A DNA stretch of 64,000 bases from JAEMQF01 sp963775015 (GTDB lineage Bacteria; Pseudomonadota; Gammaproteobacteria; Burkholderiales; Burkholderiaceae_C). The position numbers were made by a program, and so were the translations under genes. Shown one piece after another: positions 41,581 to 49,967 of the stretch (within the stretch, counting starts at the first letter, position 1; each line of letters starts with the position of its first letter). Location: the NCBI GenBank assembly GCA_963775015.1, contig CAVZHI010000021.1:105583-169582 (forward strand), read 5' to 3'. The notes below the pieces were generated by a model. That model worked only from the letters and a program-made list of their open reading frames with translations. It had not been told where the DNA came from and did no database searches.

Positions 41581-41885
41581 CTCGTCATACCGGCGAATGC
41601 CGGTATCCACTCGTTGAAGCTGCACCTTCGGCGAATTGTTGATCGGGTCCTTCCAGTGGATCCCGGCGTGCGCCGGGATGACGAATTTCTTGCGTCGTGC
41701 CCTTCGCTCAGCGCCTTGTCATGCCGTGGGCTGAGCCATCCCTCGTCATACCGGCGAACGCCGGTATCCACTCGTTCAAGCCGCACCCCTGGCGAATTGT
41801 TGATCGGGTCCTTCCAGTGGATCCCGGCGTGCGCCGGGATGACGAATTTCTTGCGTCGTGCCCTTGGCTCAGCGCCTTGTCATGC
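41581..41885. repeat. Imperfect 161-nt tandem duplication between flgJ and flgK
   Basis: The segment starting at 41581 (CTCGTCATACCGGCG) recurs at 41742 with a constant offset of 161 nt through at least 41885. Each copy holds two REP-like units in opposite orientation, four in all between 41584 and 41843. The two copies share long identical stretches such as GATCGGGTCCTTCCAGTGGA. The 387-nt flgJ-flgK gap contains nothing else recognisable. Confidence 0.88.
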
Positions 41886-41926
41886 TGAGCTTTGTAGCTA
41901 ATCAGGTCGCCGGATAAGCCACCACC

Positions 41927-43906
41927 ATGTCCACCGCACTCATTTCGATCGGCGCGCGCGCCCTGTTCGCGAATTACGCGGCGCTGCAGACGACCGGCAA
42001 CAACATTGCGAACGCAAACACGCCGGGCTATTCGCGCCAGAGCGTCGAACTCGCGACGTCGACGAGCCAGTTCAGCGGCGCCGGCTTCTTCGGCAAGGGT
42101 GTCGACGTGGCGACCGTCGCGCGCTCCCACAGCGAGCTGCTGACGCGCGAGTTGCAGGTCGCGACATCGGTCTCCGCCGGCGACCAGGCGCGCGCGAGCC
42201 AGTTGCAGCGCCTGGAAAGCGTTTTTGCGCCGGGCGAAGCGGGCCTGGGGTTCGCCGCGTCGCGATTCCTCAATTCGTTTGTCGACGTGGCGAGCAACCC
42301 GCAGGACTATGCGGCGCGTCAGGTCGTGTTGTCGAACGCCGATGCGCTGGCGCAGCGTTTCGCTGTTGCGGGGGACCGGATCTCGGAATTGCAGAACGGC
42401 GTCGTGCAGGAACTGGGCGTCGCGGTATCGACTCTCAACACGCTCGCCAGGGGCGTCGCGGACCTGAACCAGCGCATCGGCGACGCGCTCGGCCTGCGCC
42501 AACCGCCGAACGATCTGCTCGACCAGCGCGACGAAATGATTCGCAAAATCAGCGAGCTGGTGCAGGTCACAACGGTCGGCGCGAGCGACGGTTCAATGAG
42601 CGTGTTCATCGGCGGTGGGCTGCGCCTCGTGCTCGGCAATCACGCGTCGAATATGGCGCTCACCGCAGACGAGTTCGATTCCACGAAAGTGAGCGTCGCG
42701 CTCGTCGAGGCGGGCCGTACCGTGCCACTGCCCGGTGCGATTGTTTCTGCGGGGCAGATCGGCGGCCTGCTGCGCTTTCAGAACAGCGACCTCGTCGACG
42801 CGCGCAATTTGCTCGGGCAAATGGCGCAGGCGATCGCGGGGGCGGTGAATTCGCAGCAGGCGCTCGGCCTCTCGCTGACCCAACCGGCGGGCGCCGGCGC
42901 GCCGATCTTCGGCACCGGTGCGCCTCGGGTTGCGCCGAGCAGCAACAACGCCAGGGCCGGCGGCGTCGATGTCGCTTCGTTCCTCGACGCAAACGGCGTG
43001 CGCGTGCCGAGTGTGGGCATCACGATCATCGATGCGACGCAGCTTCAGGCGAGCGACTATGAACTGGTCGCCGACCCGGCAGGCTCGGGCGACTACTTCC
43101 TGACGCGGCTGCGCGACGGGCTCACGCAAAGCGTGGTCTCGGGGGATGTGGTCGACGGTTTGCGCATCGACATCACCGGGCCGCTGCCGGTGGCGAACGA
43201 CAAGTTCCTGCTCCAGCCCGTGGGCAGCGCAGCGAGCCGCATGCAGCGTGTGCTCGCCGACCCGCGCGGCATCGCCGCGGCGGCGCCGGTCACTGCGTCG
43301 CTTGGCGCGGCGAACGCCGGCACGGCGAGCGTCGCATCGCTGCGCGCCGTGAACTCGACGCTGGACCCGAACCTCAGCGCCACCCTCACGTTCACCTCGG
43401 CGACCGGCAATTACGACTGGGAATTGCGCGACCCGGGCAACACGATCGTGAGCAGCGGCTCGGCGACCTGGCAAGCCGGGGTGCCGATCCAGCTCAACGG
43501 CTGGGAGCTGCAGCTCGCCGGCGTTCCCGCGAGCGGCGATACGCTCACAGTGGCGAAGACCGCGTTCCCGGCGGCGAACAATGGCAACGCGCGCGCACTG
43601 CTCGACTTGCGCGGCGCGGCGCTCGTCGGTGCGAGCGCGCAGGGCGGTGGCGTGACCCTCACCGACGCCTATGCGAACGCGATGACCGATGTGGCGGTGC
43701 GCGTCCAGGGGGCGCAGACGAGCGCTCAGATGTCGGCCAGCGCCAGCGCGGCGGCGAAAGCGGCGAACGACGACGTCGCCGGCGTGAACCTGGACGAAGA
43801 GGCGGCACGCCTGATCCAGTATCAACAAAGTTACCAGGCCGCGGCGAAGTTGCTGCAAGTGGCGCAAACCGTGTTCGACGCGTTGCTCGCCACCGGCAGG
43901 GTCTGA
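41927..43906 (+). CDS. flgK: FlgK hook-filament junction protein 1
   Basis: Hook-associated protein, 659 residues. N-terminal ANYAALQTTGNNIANANTPG and RQSVELATS, then QASQLQRLE-type helix sequences and DLNQRIGD; C-terminal AARLIQYQQSYQAAAKLLQV. The export chaperone FlgN is encoded upstream. No clear sigma-28 box precedes it; GTCGCCGGATAAG just upstream is -10-like but has no matching -35. Confidence 0.95.
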   Translation: MSTALISIGARALFANYAALQTTGNNIANANTPGYSRQSVELATSTSQFSGAGFFGKGVDVATVARSHSELLTRELQVATSVSAGDQARASQLQRLESVFAPGEAGLGFAASRFLNSFVDVASNPQDYAARQVVLSNADALAQRFAVAGDRISELQNGVVQELGVAVSTLNTLARGVADLNQRIGDALGLRQPPNDLLDQRDEMIRKISELVQVTTVGASDGSMSVFIGGGLRLVLGNHASNMALTADEFDSTKVSVALVEAGRTVPLPGAIVSAGQIGGLLRFQNSDLVDARNLLGQMAQAIAGAVNSQQALGLSLTQPAGAGAPIFGTGAPRVAPSSNNARAGGVDVASFLDANGVRVPSVGITIIDATQLQASDYELVADPAGSGDYFLTRLRDGLTQSVVSGDVVDGLRIDITGPLPVANDKFLLQPVGSAASRMQRVLADPRGIAAAAPVTASLGAANAGTASVASLRAVNSTLDPNLSATLTFTSATGNYDWELRDPGNTIVSSGSATWQAGVPIQLNGWELQLAGVPASGDTLTVAKTAFPAANNGNARALLDLRGAALVGASAQGGGVTLTDAYANAMTDVAVRVQGAQTSAQMSASASAAAKAANDDVAGVNLDEEAARLIQYQQSYQAAAKLLQVAQTVFDALLATGRV

Positions 43907-43920
43907 CAAGGAATGCGCAG

Positions 43921-45123
43921 ATGACGAACCGAATTTCCACCGCGCACCTCTACGACGCGTCGATCGACGCGCTGCAGAACCGGCAGCGCGACCTCGCCGA
44001 AACGCAGCGCCAGCTCACCACCGGCAAGCGCATCAACCGCGCGAGCGACGATCCCGCAGCCGCGGCGCGCGCCGAGCGCGCCCTGGCGCGCGAACTGCAC
44101 ACCGACGCGAACCTGCGCGCCGTGCAGTCGAGCCGCTCCAACATGGAGCTGAGCGAAGCGACGCTGGGCAGCGCGACCGAGCTGTTGCAGCAAGCGCGCG
44201 AAGCGCTGCTCGGCGCGGGCAACGCGTCGTACTCCGACGCCGAGCGCGTGCACCTGGGCGATGCGCTGGCGTCGATCCGTTCCCAGTTGCTCGCGCTGGC
44301 GAACAGCGGCGACGGGGCAGGGCGCGCCCTGTTCGGCGGCCAGGGCTCGAGCCAGCCGCCGTTCGTCGATGCGCCCGGCGGCGTGCAATTTCGTGGCGTC
44401 GCCGGCGAGCTCGTCGCCGGTGGCGAAGCCGGGCTCACGCTGAGCATGGACGGCCAGTCGATCTGGCTCGGCGCGCCAAGCGGCAACGGCGTGTTCGAGA
44501 CGCGCGCGACGACGAGCACGGGAGCCGCGTGGGTCGACGCCGGCAGCGTCACCGATCCGGCGAGCCTGACCGGCTCGAGCTACAGCGTGCAGTTCAGCGT
44601 CGCCGCCGGCGTGACGACGTATTCGGTGTTGAAAGACGGCGCGGCGACAGCACTCGCCGGCGTGCCCTACACCTCGGGTGGCCTGATCGAGATCGACGGC
44701 ATCGCGCTGCGGATCAACGGCAGCCCGGCCAACGGCGACGTGTTCGACGCCGTGCCGTCGACGCAGACTTCGAGCGCCTTCGACGTTCTCGACCGTGCCG
44801 CCGCCGCATTGCGCACGCCGCTGCGCAGCGCCTCGCAGATTCAGCAGGGCCTGTCGCGCGACCTGCGCGATGTGGACGCGGTGCTGGGCCATTTGCAGTC
44901 GGCGCGATCCCACGCGGGCGAAGCGCTGAACCGCATGGACGGCACCGACGCGCGCCTGGCCGACACCAAACTCCAGGCGCGCTCGGAGCGCTCCGACGCC
45001 GAAGACCTGGACATGGTGCAGGCGATTTCCGCATTCCAGGCGAAGCAGATCGGCTACGACGCGGCGCTCAAGACCTACTCGGCCGTGCAGCGCCTGTCGC
45101 TGTTCCAGTACATCAATCCTTGA
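43921..45123 (+). CDS. flgL: FlgL hook-filament junction protein 3
   Basis: Flagellin-like junction protein, 400 residues. MTNRISTAHLYDASIDALQN, QLTTGKRINRASDDPAAAARAE (the flagellin-like motif) and C-terminal LDMVQAISAFQAKQIGYDAAL are diagnostic. AAGGA lies before the ATG, 14 nt after flgK. Confidence 0.95.
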   Translation: MTNRISTAHLYDASIDALQNRQRDLAETQRQLTTGKRINRASDDPAAAARAERALARELHTDANLRAVQSSRSNMELSEATLGSATELLQQAREALLGAGNASYSDAERVHLGDALASIRSQLLALANSGDGAGRALFGGQGSSQPPFVDAPGGVQFRGVAGELVAGGEAGLTLSMDGQSIWLGAPSGNGVFETRATTSTGAAWVDAGSVTDPASLTGSSYSVQFSVAAGVTTYSVLKDGAATALAGVPYTSGGLIEIDGIALRINGSPANGDVFDAVPSTQTSSAFDVLDRAAAALRTPLRSASQIQQGLSRDLRDVDAVLGHLQSARSHAGEALNRMDGTDARLADTKLQARSERSDAEDLDMVQAISAFQAKQIGYDAALKTYSAVQRLSLFQYINP

Positions 45124-45138
45124 CAGCAGAGGTCTACC

Positions 45139-46338
45139 GTGGCTGCAACTTCCATCCTGGGTCAAGTGGCTTTGGGCTATTCGCCCATCGTCGACAAGAG
45201 CCGCGCCATCATCGCGACGCGGCTCGGGGTGTTCCCGCTCAACGCCGAGACTCGACTCAACGTCGTGGACTTGCTCGCCGCGATCAGCGAGGTCTGGCCG
45301 GCCGACGGACCGAAGGTGTTTCTCAACCTCGCCAGCGAAGCGTTGCTGGTGGAGTTGCTCGGCGCGAAGCCGGCGAAGAACCTTTCAATCGAAGTTCCCG
45401 CCTTCATGGCGGGCGAGCCCGCGGTGGTCGCCGCGTTGGGGTCGGCGCACGCGAACGGCAACACGCTGCTGCTCAAGGGTCGGCCCTTGAAGGAACTGCC
45501 GCGTGAAATCCTGCCGTATTTCAAGCACGCGATCGTCGATTTGAGCGAAGAGCGCCGCACCGATGCCGCGGTGCCCGCCGGCGTGACGCGCGCCATCACG
45601 ACGGTGCAAAGCGGCGTCAACAACGTGTCGGACATGGAAAAAAGCTTCGCCCGCGGTTCCGTGGCGGTGCTGGGCTGGCCGATCGACGACGCGGTGATCG
45701 TCGCCGCCGAAAAAGACAAAGGCAAGGTACCGAACGACTTGCGCGTTCTCGTGCAATTGATCCAGCTCGTCGACGCCGAAGCGCCCACCGCCAAGCTCGA
45801 GGAAACGCTGAAGGGCGATCCGACGCTCGCCTTCAAGTTGCTGCGCCTCATCAATTCGCCGGCACTGGGAATGAAAGTCGAAGTCAGTTCGCTCGGCCAC
45901 GCCGTGATGCTGCTGGGTTACCAGAAGCTCAAGCGCTGGCTCGCGCTGCTCCTGGCCACGGCAAGCAAAGAGCCGAATCTGCGGCCCATGCTGTTCGCTT
46001 CGGTGCGCCGCGGCATGCTCATGGAAGAACTCGCGCGCGACGGCGGTGACGCCGAAATGCGCAGCGAAATTTTCATCTGCGGCGTGTTCTCGCTGCTCGA
46101 CCGCATGTTCCGCCAGCCGTTCTCCGACCTGCTGCCGAGCATTCAGGTTCCCGAACGCGTGCAGCTGGCGCTCATCAAGGGCAGCGGCCCGTTTGCGCCT
46201 TATATGAATCTGGTGAACGCGCTCGAAGCCGGTTCGCCTTTCGACCTGCGCGAGGCGGCGGACTCGCTGCTGATGGACGTGGGCGAGATCAACCGCGCGC
46301 TGTTGCGCGCCTTGACCGCGGCAGGGCAGCTCGACTGA
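45139..46338 (+). CDS. HDOD-domain signalling protein with degenerate EAL-like N-terminus
   Basis: A 399-residue protein. The N-terminal half begins like an EAL domain (LGYSPIVDKSRAIIATRLGV) but has no EAL or DDFG-type catalytic motifs; the C-terminal half is an HDOD domain (LEETLKGDPTLAFKLLRLIN, SLGHAVMLLGYQKLKRWLAL). The layout resembles EAL-HDOD (YuxH/CdgJ-type) proteins that affect motility without c-di-GMP hydrolysis. It starts with GTG, supported by AGAGG 7 nt upstream, 15 nt after flgL, so it is probably the last gene of the flg operon. Confidence 0.85.
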   Translation: MAATSILGQVALGYSPIVDKSRAIIATRLGVFPLNAETRLNVVDLLAAISEVWPADGPKVFLNLASEALLVELLGAKPAKNLSIEVPAFMAGEPAVVAALGSAHANGNTLLLKGRPLKELPREILPYFKHAIVDLSEERRTDAAVPAGVTRAITTVQSGVNNVSDMEKSFARGSVAVLGWPIDDAVIVAAEKDKGKVPNDLRVLVQLIQLVDAEAPTAKLEETLKGDPTLAFKLLRLINSPALGMKVEVSSLGHAVMLLGYQKLKRWLALLLATASKEPNLRPMLFASVRRGMLMEELARDGGDAEMRSEIFICGVFSLLDRMFRQPFSDLLPSIQVPERVQLALIKGSGPFAPYMNLVNALEAGSPFDLREAADSLLMDVGEINRALLRALTAAGQLD

Positions 46339-46457
46339 CGACGGCCAAGGGCCCGGCGCAGTGCTGATCTGGACGGGACTCGCTGGACAGAAACCCCGCG
46401 TGTGCGTGCTTCGTCGTCGCTGAATTGGCGCGCCGCCCAGCGCTCAGCCTGACGCGC

Positions 46458-46484
46458 TCAAGTTCTCCGGCGCGGCGTCGACAA
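46458..46484 (+). promoter_or_regulatory. Sigma-28 (FliA) promoter of the c-di-GMP operon
   Basis: TCAAGTTC at 46458-46465, 11 nt, GTCGACAA at 46477-46484, 45 nt before the next ATG. The -35 half is identical to that of the cheY promoter. Confidence 0.68.
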
Positions 46485-46529
46485 CGCTTCATGTCGTCAC
46501 GCCTTTCTTGACTCAGCGCCGCCTCGCCG

Positions 46530-47707
46530 ATGTCGCTTCGACCCGTCTTGCTGACACTGCTGATCTGGCTTGCCGCGCTGCTCGCACTGGCCTCGCTGTG
46601 GCTGCCCGAATTCTGGGCGGCGCGCCTCGCGCTGCTCGCGTTAGGTGCCGTCGGCGTGGCGCTGCTCGTCTGGCGTGGCTGGAAGCCGCCCGGCCTGGCG
46701 CAGGCGGCCGAGCAAGCGCCCGAGTCGTCGCTCGACGACGGCTTCCTGCTCGAAGCGGCGGCGCAGGTCGCGCGCTGCTGCGCCAACGCTGCCGACCTGA
46801 ACGAAGCGCTGCGTGGCGTCGGTCACGTCCTGACGCACGAACTCGGGGCGCGCCATGTGCTCGTGGCGCGCATCGAATCCGCCGGGCCGGGAGTTGGCGA
46901 CGTGCGCCTGAAACCGCTGCTCGACCTGGCCCCGCCGCGCGCCAGGCGGGCTGCAGGAGCGCTGAGCGCCGTGGCGGCGAGCGCGCTGCGCGAGCGCGGC
47001 GTCGTCAGCGATCCACAGTCCGGCCACGCCCTGGCCGTGTTGGAGTCGGCGAAAACGGTCGCGCTGATCGAATTCGCGGCCCTCGAAATCGCCGTCCCGG
47101 CGCCCGCGCTGAACCGACTCCTCGAAGTCGTGCGCAGCGAACTCAACGACGTGGCGCAGCGCTGCCGCAGCAACTCCGAGGGCTTGTCGCCGGCGCGCTT
47201 GCGCGCCTTGCGCGCCGAACTCGACGCGCCCGACTTCCTCGCCGCCGTCGCGAGTGACTGCCAGGTGAGCCTGTTCGTCATCGAGCCGCAAAGCCTGCGC
47301 ATCGTCGGCTTGAGCCGGCGCGCCGAGCGCGACTTCGCGCTGCGCCGCTGCAAAGTGATCGGCAAGGCCATCGCGCAGGCGTTCGGCGAGTCGATCGCCC
47401 AGGCGGCGGCGCACCGGCGGTACGGCGTGTGCTCGACGATGGCAGAATCGTCGAGCGCGAACTGCATTGGGCGACGCCGCGCGGCCAGCGCGGCGCGAAC
47501 GTGAGCCTGTGCGCGCTGCGCCACGCCGACGGCGCGCCGCGCTGGCTGATCGCGAGCGCGCGAGCACTGCACAGCGACGAGACGCAGCGCGGCGAGCGCC
47601 GCGCCATGCCGCGCCATGGTTTGTTGCACGACGATGCCACGGCAGGCGCGGCGCGCACCCTGGCGCGCCCGACGTCGCCGGTGCCGCGCCGCGCCGGCCT
47701 GAGCTGA
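46530..47707 (+). CDS. Membrane GAF/PAS-type sensor protein, frameshifted near 47,425
   Basis: About 390 residues after repair. Two membrane helices at the N-terminus (VLLTLLIWLAALLALASLWL, then LALLALGAVGVALLVW), a GAF-like region (LEAAAQVARCCANAADLNEA, LTHELGARHVLVARIES) and a PAS-like region (LFVIEPQSLRIVGLSRRAER). Past HRRYGV the written frame goes wrong and stops near 47502; another frame resumes as LDDGRIVERELHWATPRG and ends at 47707, six nt before the next gene. It probably feeds a signal to the two GGDEF proteins behind it. No enzymatic domain is visible. Confidence 0.7.
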
Positions 47708-47713
47708 CGCGCC

Positions 47714-49966
47714 ATGCCGACCCTCGACACCCCGAAGGAAGTCGCCACGCCGCGCGTGCTGTGCGTCGACGACGACGAAGTCATGCTGCTCATCTGCTCG
47801 ACTGCGTTGGAGTCGCGCGGCTTCGCGATCCAGCAGGCGCCGCATGGCGAAGCGGGCCTGGGGTTGCTCGGCAAATGGCAGCCCGACATCATCGTGCTCG
47901 ACGCCATGATGCCGGGGCTGGACGGCTTCGAGACGTGCCGGCGCATCCGCGCCACGGCGGGCTTCGAGGCGGTGCCGGTGCTGATGCTGACGGGACTCGA
48001 CGACGACGTGTCGATCCAGAGTGCATTCGACGCCGGCGCGACTGACTTTTTCGTCAAGTCGGCCAACTGGACGCTGCTCTCGCAGCGCTTGCGCTACCTG
48101 CTGCGCGCGTCGCGGATCCGCATCGAACTCGAACAAAGCAAGGCGCGCCTGGCGCAGGCGCAGGAGTTGGCGCGCATCGGCAGCGTCGAGTGGCGCTGGG
48201 ACCAAGGCGCACCGATACTCTCGCAAGAGGCCCGCCGCGTGCTCGGCATGGGCGTGGCCGAGTCGACCTCGTGGCGCCAGCTGTTGCGCAGCGTCGCGCC
48301 CTCGCATCGGTCCCACCTGGCGCTGGCGCGACGCCATGCGGCACGCCGCGCCACGCCGCTCGTGTGTGATGTGCACATCACGCGCGGCACGACGGGGCAG
48401 ACGTGCATCATCCACATCGAGGCCGACATCGTTGGCGATCCGAGCGGCAAGCGCCTGGGCTACAGCGGCATCGTGCAGGACGTGACGGAGCGCCTGACGG
48501 CGCACGAAAAAATCAAGCAGCTGGCGAATTTCGACACGCTCACCGAGCTTCCGAACCGGGCCCAGATCCTGCAGCGCACGGAACGTGCGATCGAACACGC
48601 GCAACGCTCGCAGCATGGCGTGGCGCTGCTGCAGATCAATCTGGACCGCTTCAAGATGATCAACGACACGCTCGGCCACGCGGCGGGCGACGAGCTGCTG
48701 CGCGAGGCATCGCGGCGCCTGCGCGCGTGCGTGCGCCACTTCGAAGCGCCGCCTTCGGACGACCCCGCGCCCCTCGGCGCGCTCGCGGCGCACCGGCTCG
48801 AATGCGTCGGCCGCCTGGGCGGCGACGAATTTGCCGCGCTCTTGCCCGAGGTCACCGACATCGCGCACGCGCAGGGGATTGCGCAGCGCATCGTCGAATC
48901 CTTGCGCACGCCCATCGTCGTCGGCGGCGAAGAGTGTTTTGTCAGCGCCGGCGTCGGTGTCGCGCTGTACCCGCGCGACGCGCTGAACGCCGCCGACCTG
49001 CTGCGCAACGCCGACGTCGCGATGTCGGCGGTGAAGGCGCAGGGCAGCAACGCCGCGCTCCAGTTCAACCCGAAACTCGCGGGCAAGGGGCGCGACAAGC
49101 TCGCCCTGGAGAGCGCCTTGCACAAGGCGATCGAGCGCAACGAGCTGGTGCTGCACTACCAGCCCAAGGTCGATGTGCGCAGCGGCCGCATGGTCGGCGT
49201 CGAGGCGCTGATGCGCTGGCAGCGCGGCAAGGCGCTGGTGCCGCCCGGGGACTTCATTCCGGTCGCCGAAGAGTCGGGCCTGATCGTCGATTTGAGCGAA
49301 TGGGCGCTCGCCGAGGCGGCGCAGCAGGCGAGGCGCTGGTCGCAGCGCTTCGGCTTCAAGGAATCGATCGCGGTGAACTTGCCGAATCGGATGTTCGAGC
49401 GCGCCGACCTGGTCGACAAGATCCACGCCGCCGTCACCCGCGCGGGAATGCCGCACCGGGCGCTCGCGATCGAGATCACCGAGACCGGCCTGATGTCGGA
49501 TTTGCACGGCGTGATCCCGACCTTGCATCGCCTCGAGGCGGTCGGCGTCGAGATTTCGATCGATGACTTCGGCACCGGCTATTCGTCGCTCGCCTACCTG
49601 ACGTCGCTGCCGATCAGCGAGCTGAAAATCGACCGCTCGTTCGTGAAGAACCTGGGCAAGCAGCGCGAAAGCACGGCCGTGATCACGGCCATCATGGCGC
49701 TGGCGAAATCGCTGCGCTTGCGCGTCGTCGCCGAGGGCGTCGAGACCGAGGGCCAAATGCACGTGCTCGCAGAGCTCGGTTGCTCGACGATGCAGGGCTT
49801 TCTGTTCAGCCGCGGTTTGCCGCCGCAGGCGCTCGAGGAGTGGGTTGAACAGGTGTTGACACCGCGCAATGCGGCGTGGTGTTCCATGATCGCCGCGCCG
49901 CCGCAGAAGCGCGCCGGCGAAGCGCTTGGCGCCGGCGAAGCGCTGACCATGAACGAGGTGACGTGA
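47714..49966 (+). CDS. Response regulator with PAS, GGDEF and EAL domains
   Basis: A 750-residue c-di-GMP enzyme of the same architecture as the gene at 16954-19112. Receiver: RVLCVDDDEVMLL with phospho-Asp in IIVLDAMMPGLDGFE. PAS follows, then GGDEF with intact RLGGDEFAALLP and EAL with GVEALMRWQRG, SIDDFGTGYSSLAY and KIDRSFVK. Both catalytic centres look intact; no RxxD inhibitory site is visible at the usual place before GGDEF. The C-terminus carries a short repeat, AGEALGAGEAL. The next gene starts one nt after its stop. Confidence 0.93.
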   Translation: MPTLDTPKEVATPRVLCVDDDEVMLLICSTALESRGFAIQQAPHGEAGLGLLGKWQPDIIVLDAMMPGLDGFETCRRIRATAGFEAVPVLMLTGLDDDVSIQSAFDAGATDFFVKSANWTLLSQRLRYLLRASRIRIELEQSKARLAQAQELARIGSVEWRWDQGAPILSQEARRVLGMGVAESTSWRQLLRSVAPSHRSHLALARRHAARRATPLVCDVHITRGTTGQTCIIHIEADIVGDPSGKRLGYSGIVQDVTERLTAHEKIKQLANFDTLTELPNRAQILQRTERAIEHAQRSQHGVALLQINLDRFKMINDTLGHAAGDELLREASRRLRACVRHFEAPPSDDPAPLGALAAHRLECVGRLGGDEFAALLPEVTDIAHAQGIAQRIVESLRTPIVVGGEECFVSAGVGVALYPRDALNAADLLRNADVAMSAVKAQGSNAALQFNPKLAGKGRDKLALESALHKAIERNELVLHYQPKVDVRSGRMVGVEALMRWQRGKALVPPGDFIPVAEESGLIVDLSEWALAEAAQQARRWSQRFGFKESIAVNLPNRMFERADLVDKIHAAVTRAGMPHRALAIEITETGLMSDLHGVIPTLHRLEAVGVEISIDDFGTGYSSLAYLTSLPISELKIDRSFVKNLGKQRESTAVITAIMALAKSLRLRVVAEGVETEGQMHVLAELGCSTMQGFLFSRGLPPQALEEWVEQVLTPRNAAWCSMIAAPPQKRAGEALGAGEALTMNEVT

Positions 49967-49967
49967 C

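Noticed and set aside
2253..41843. The palindrome clusters as a CRISPR array.
   Set aside because: Units alternate in orientation, spacers vary greatly in length, copies are scattered over nine loci, and there are no cas genes.
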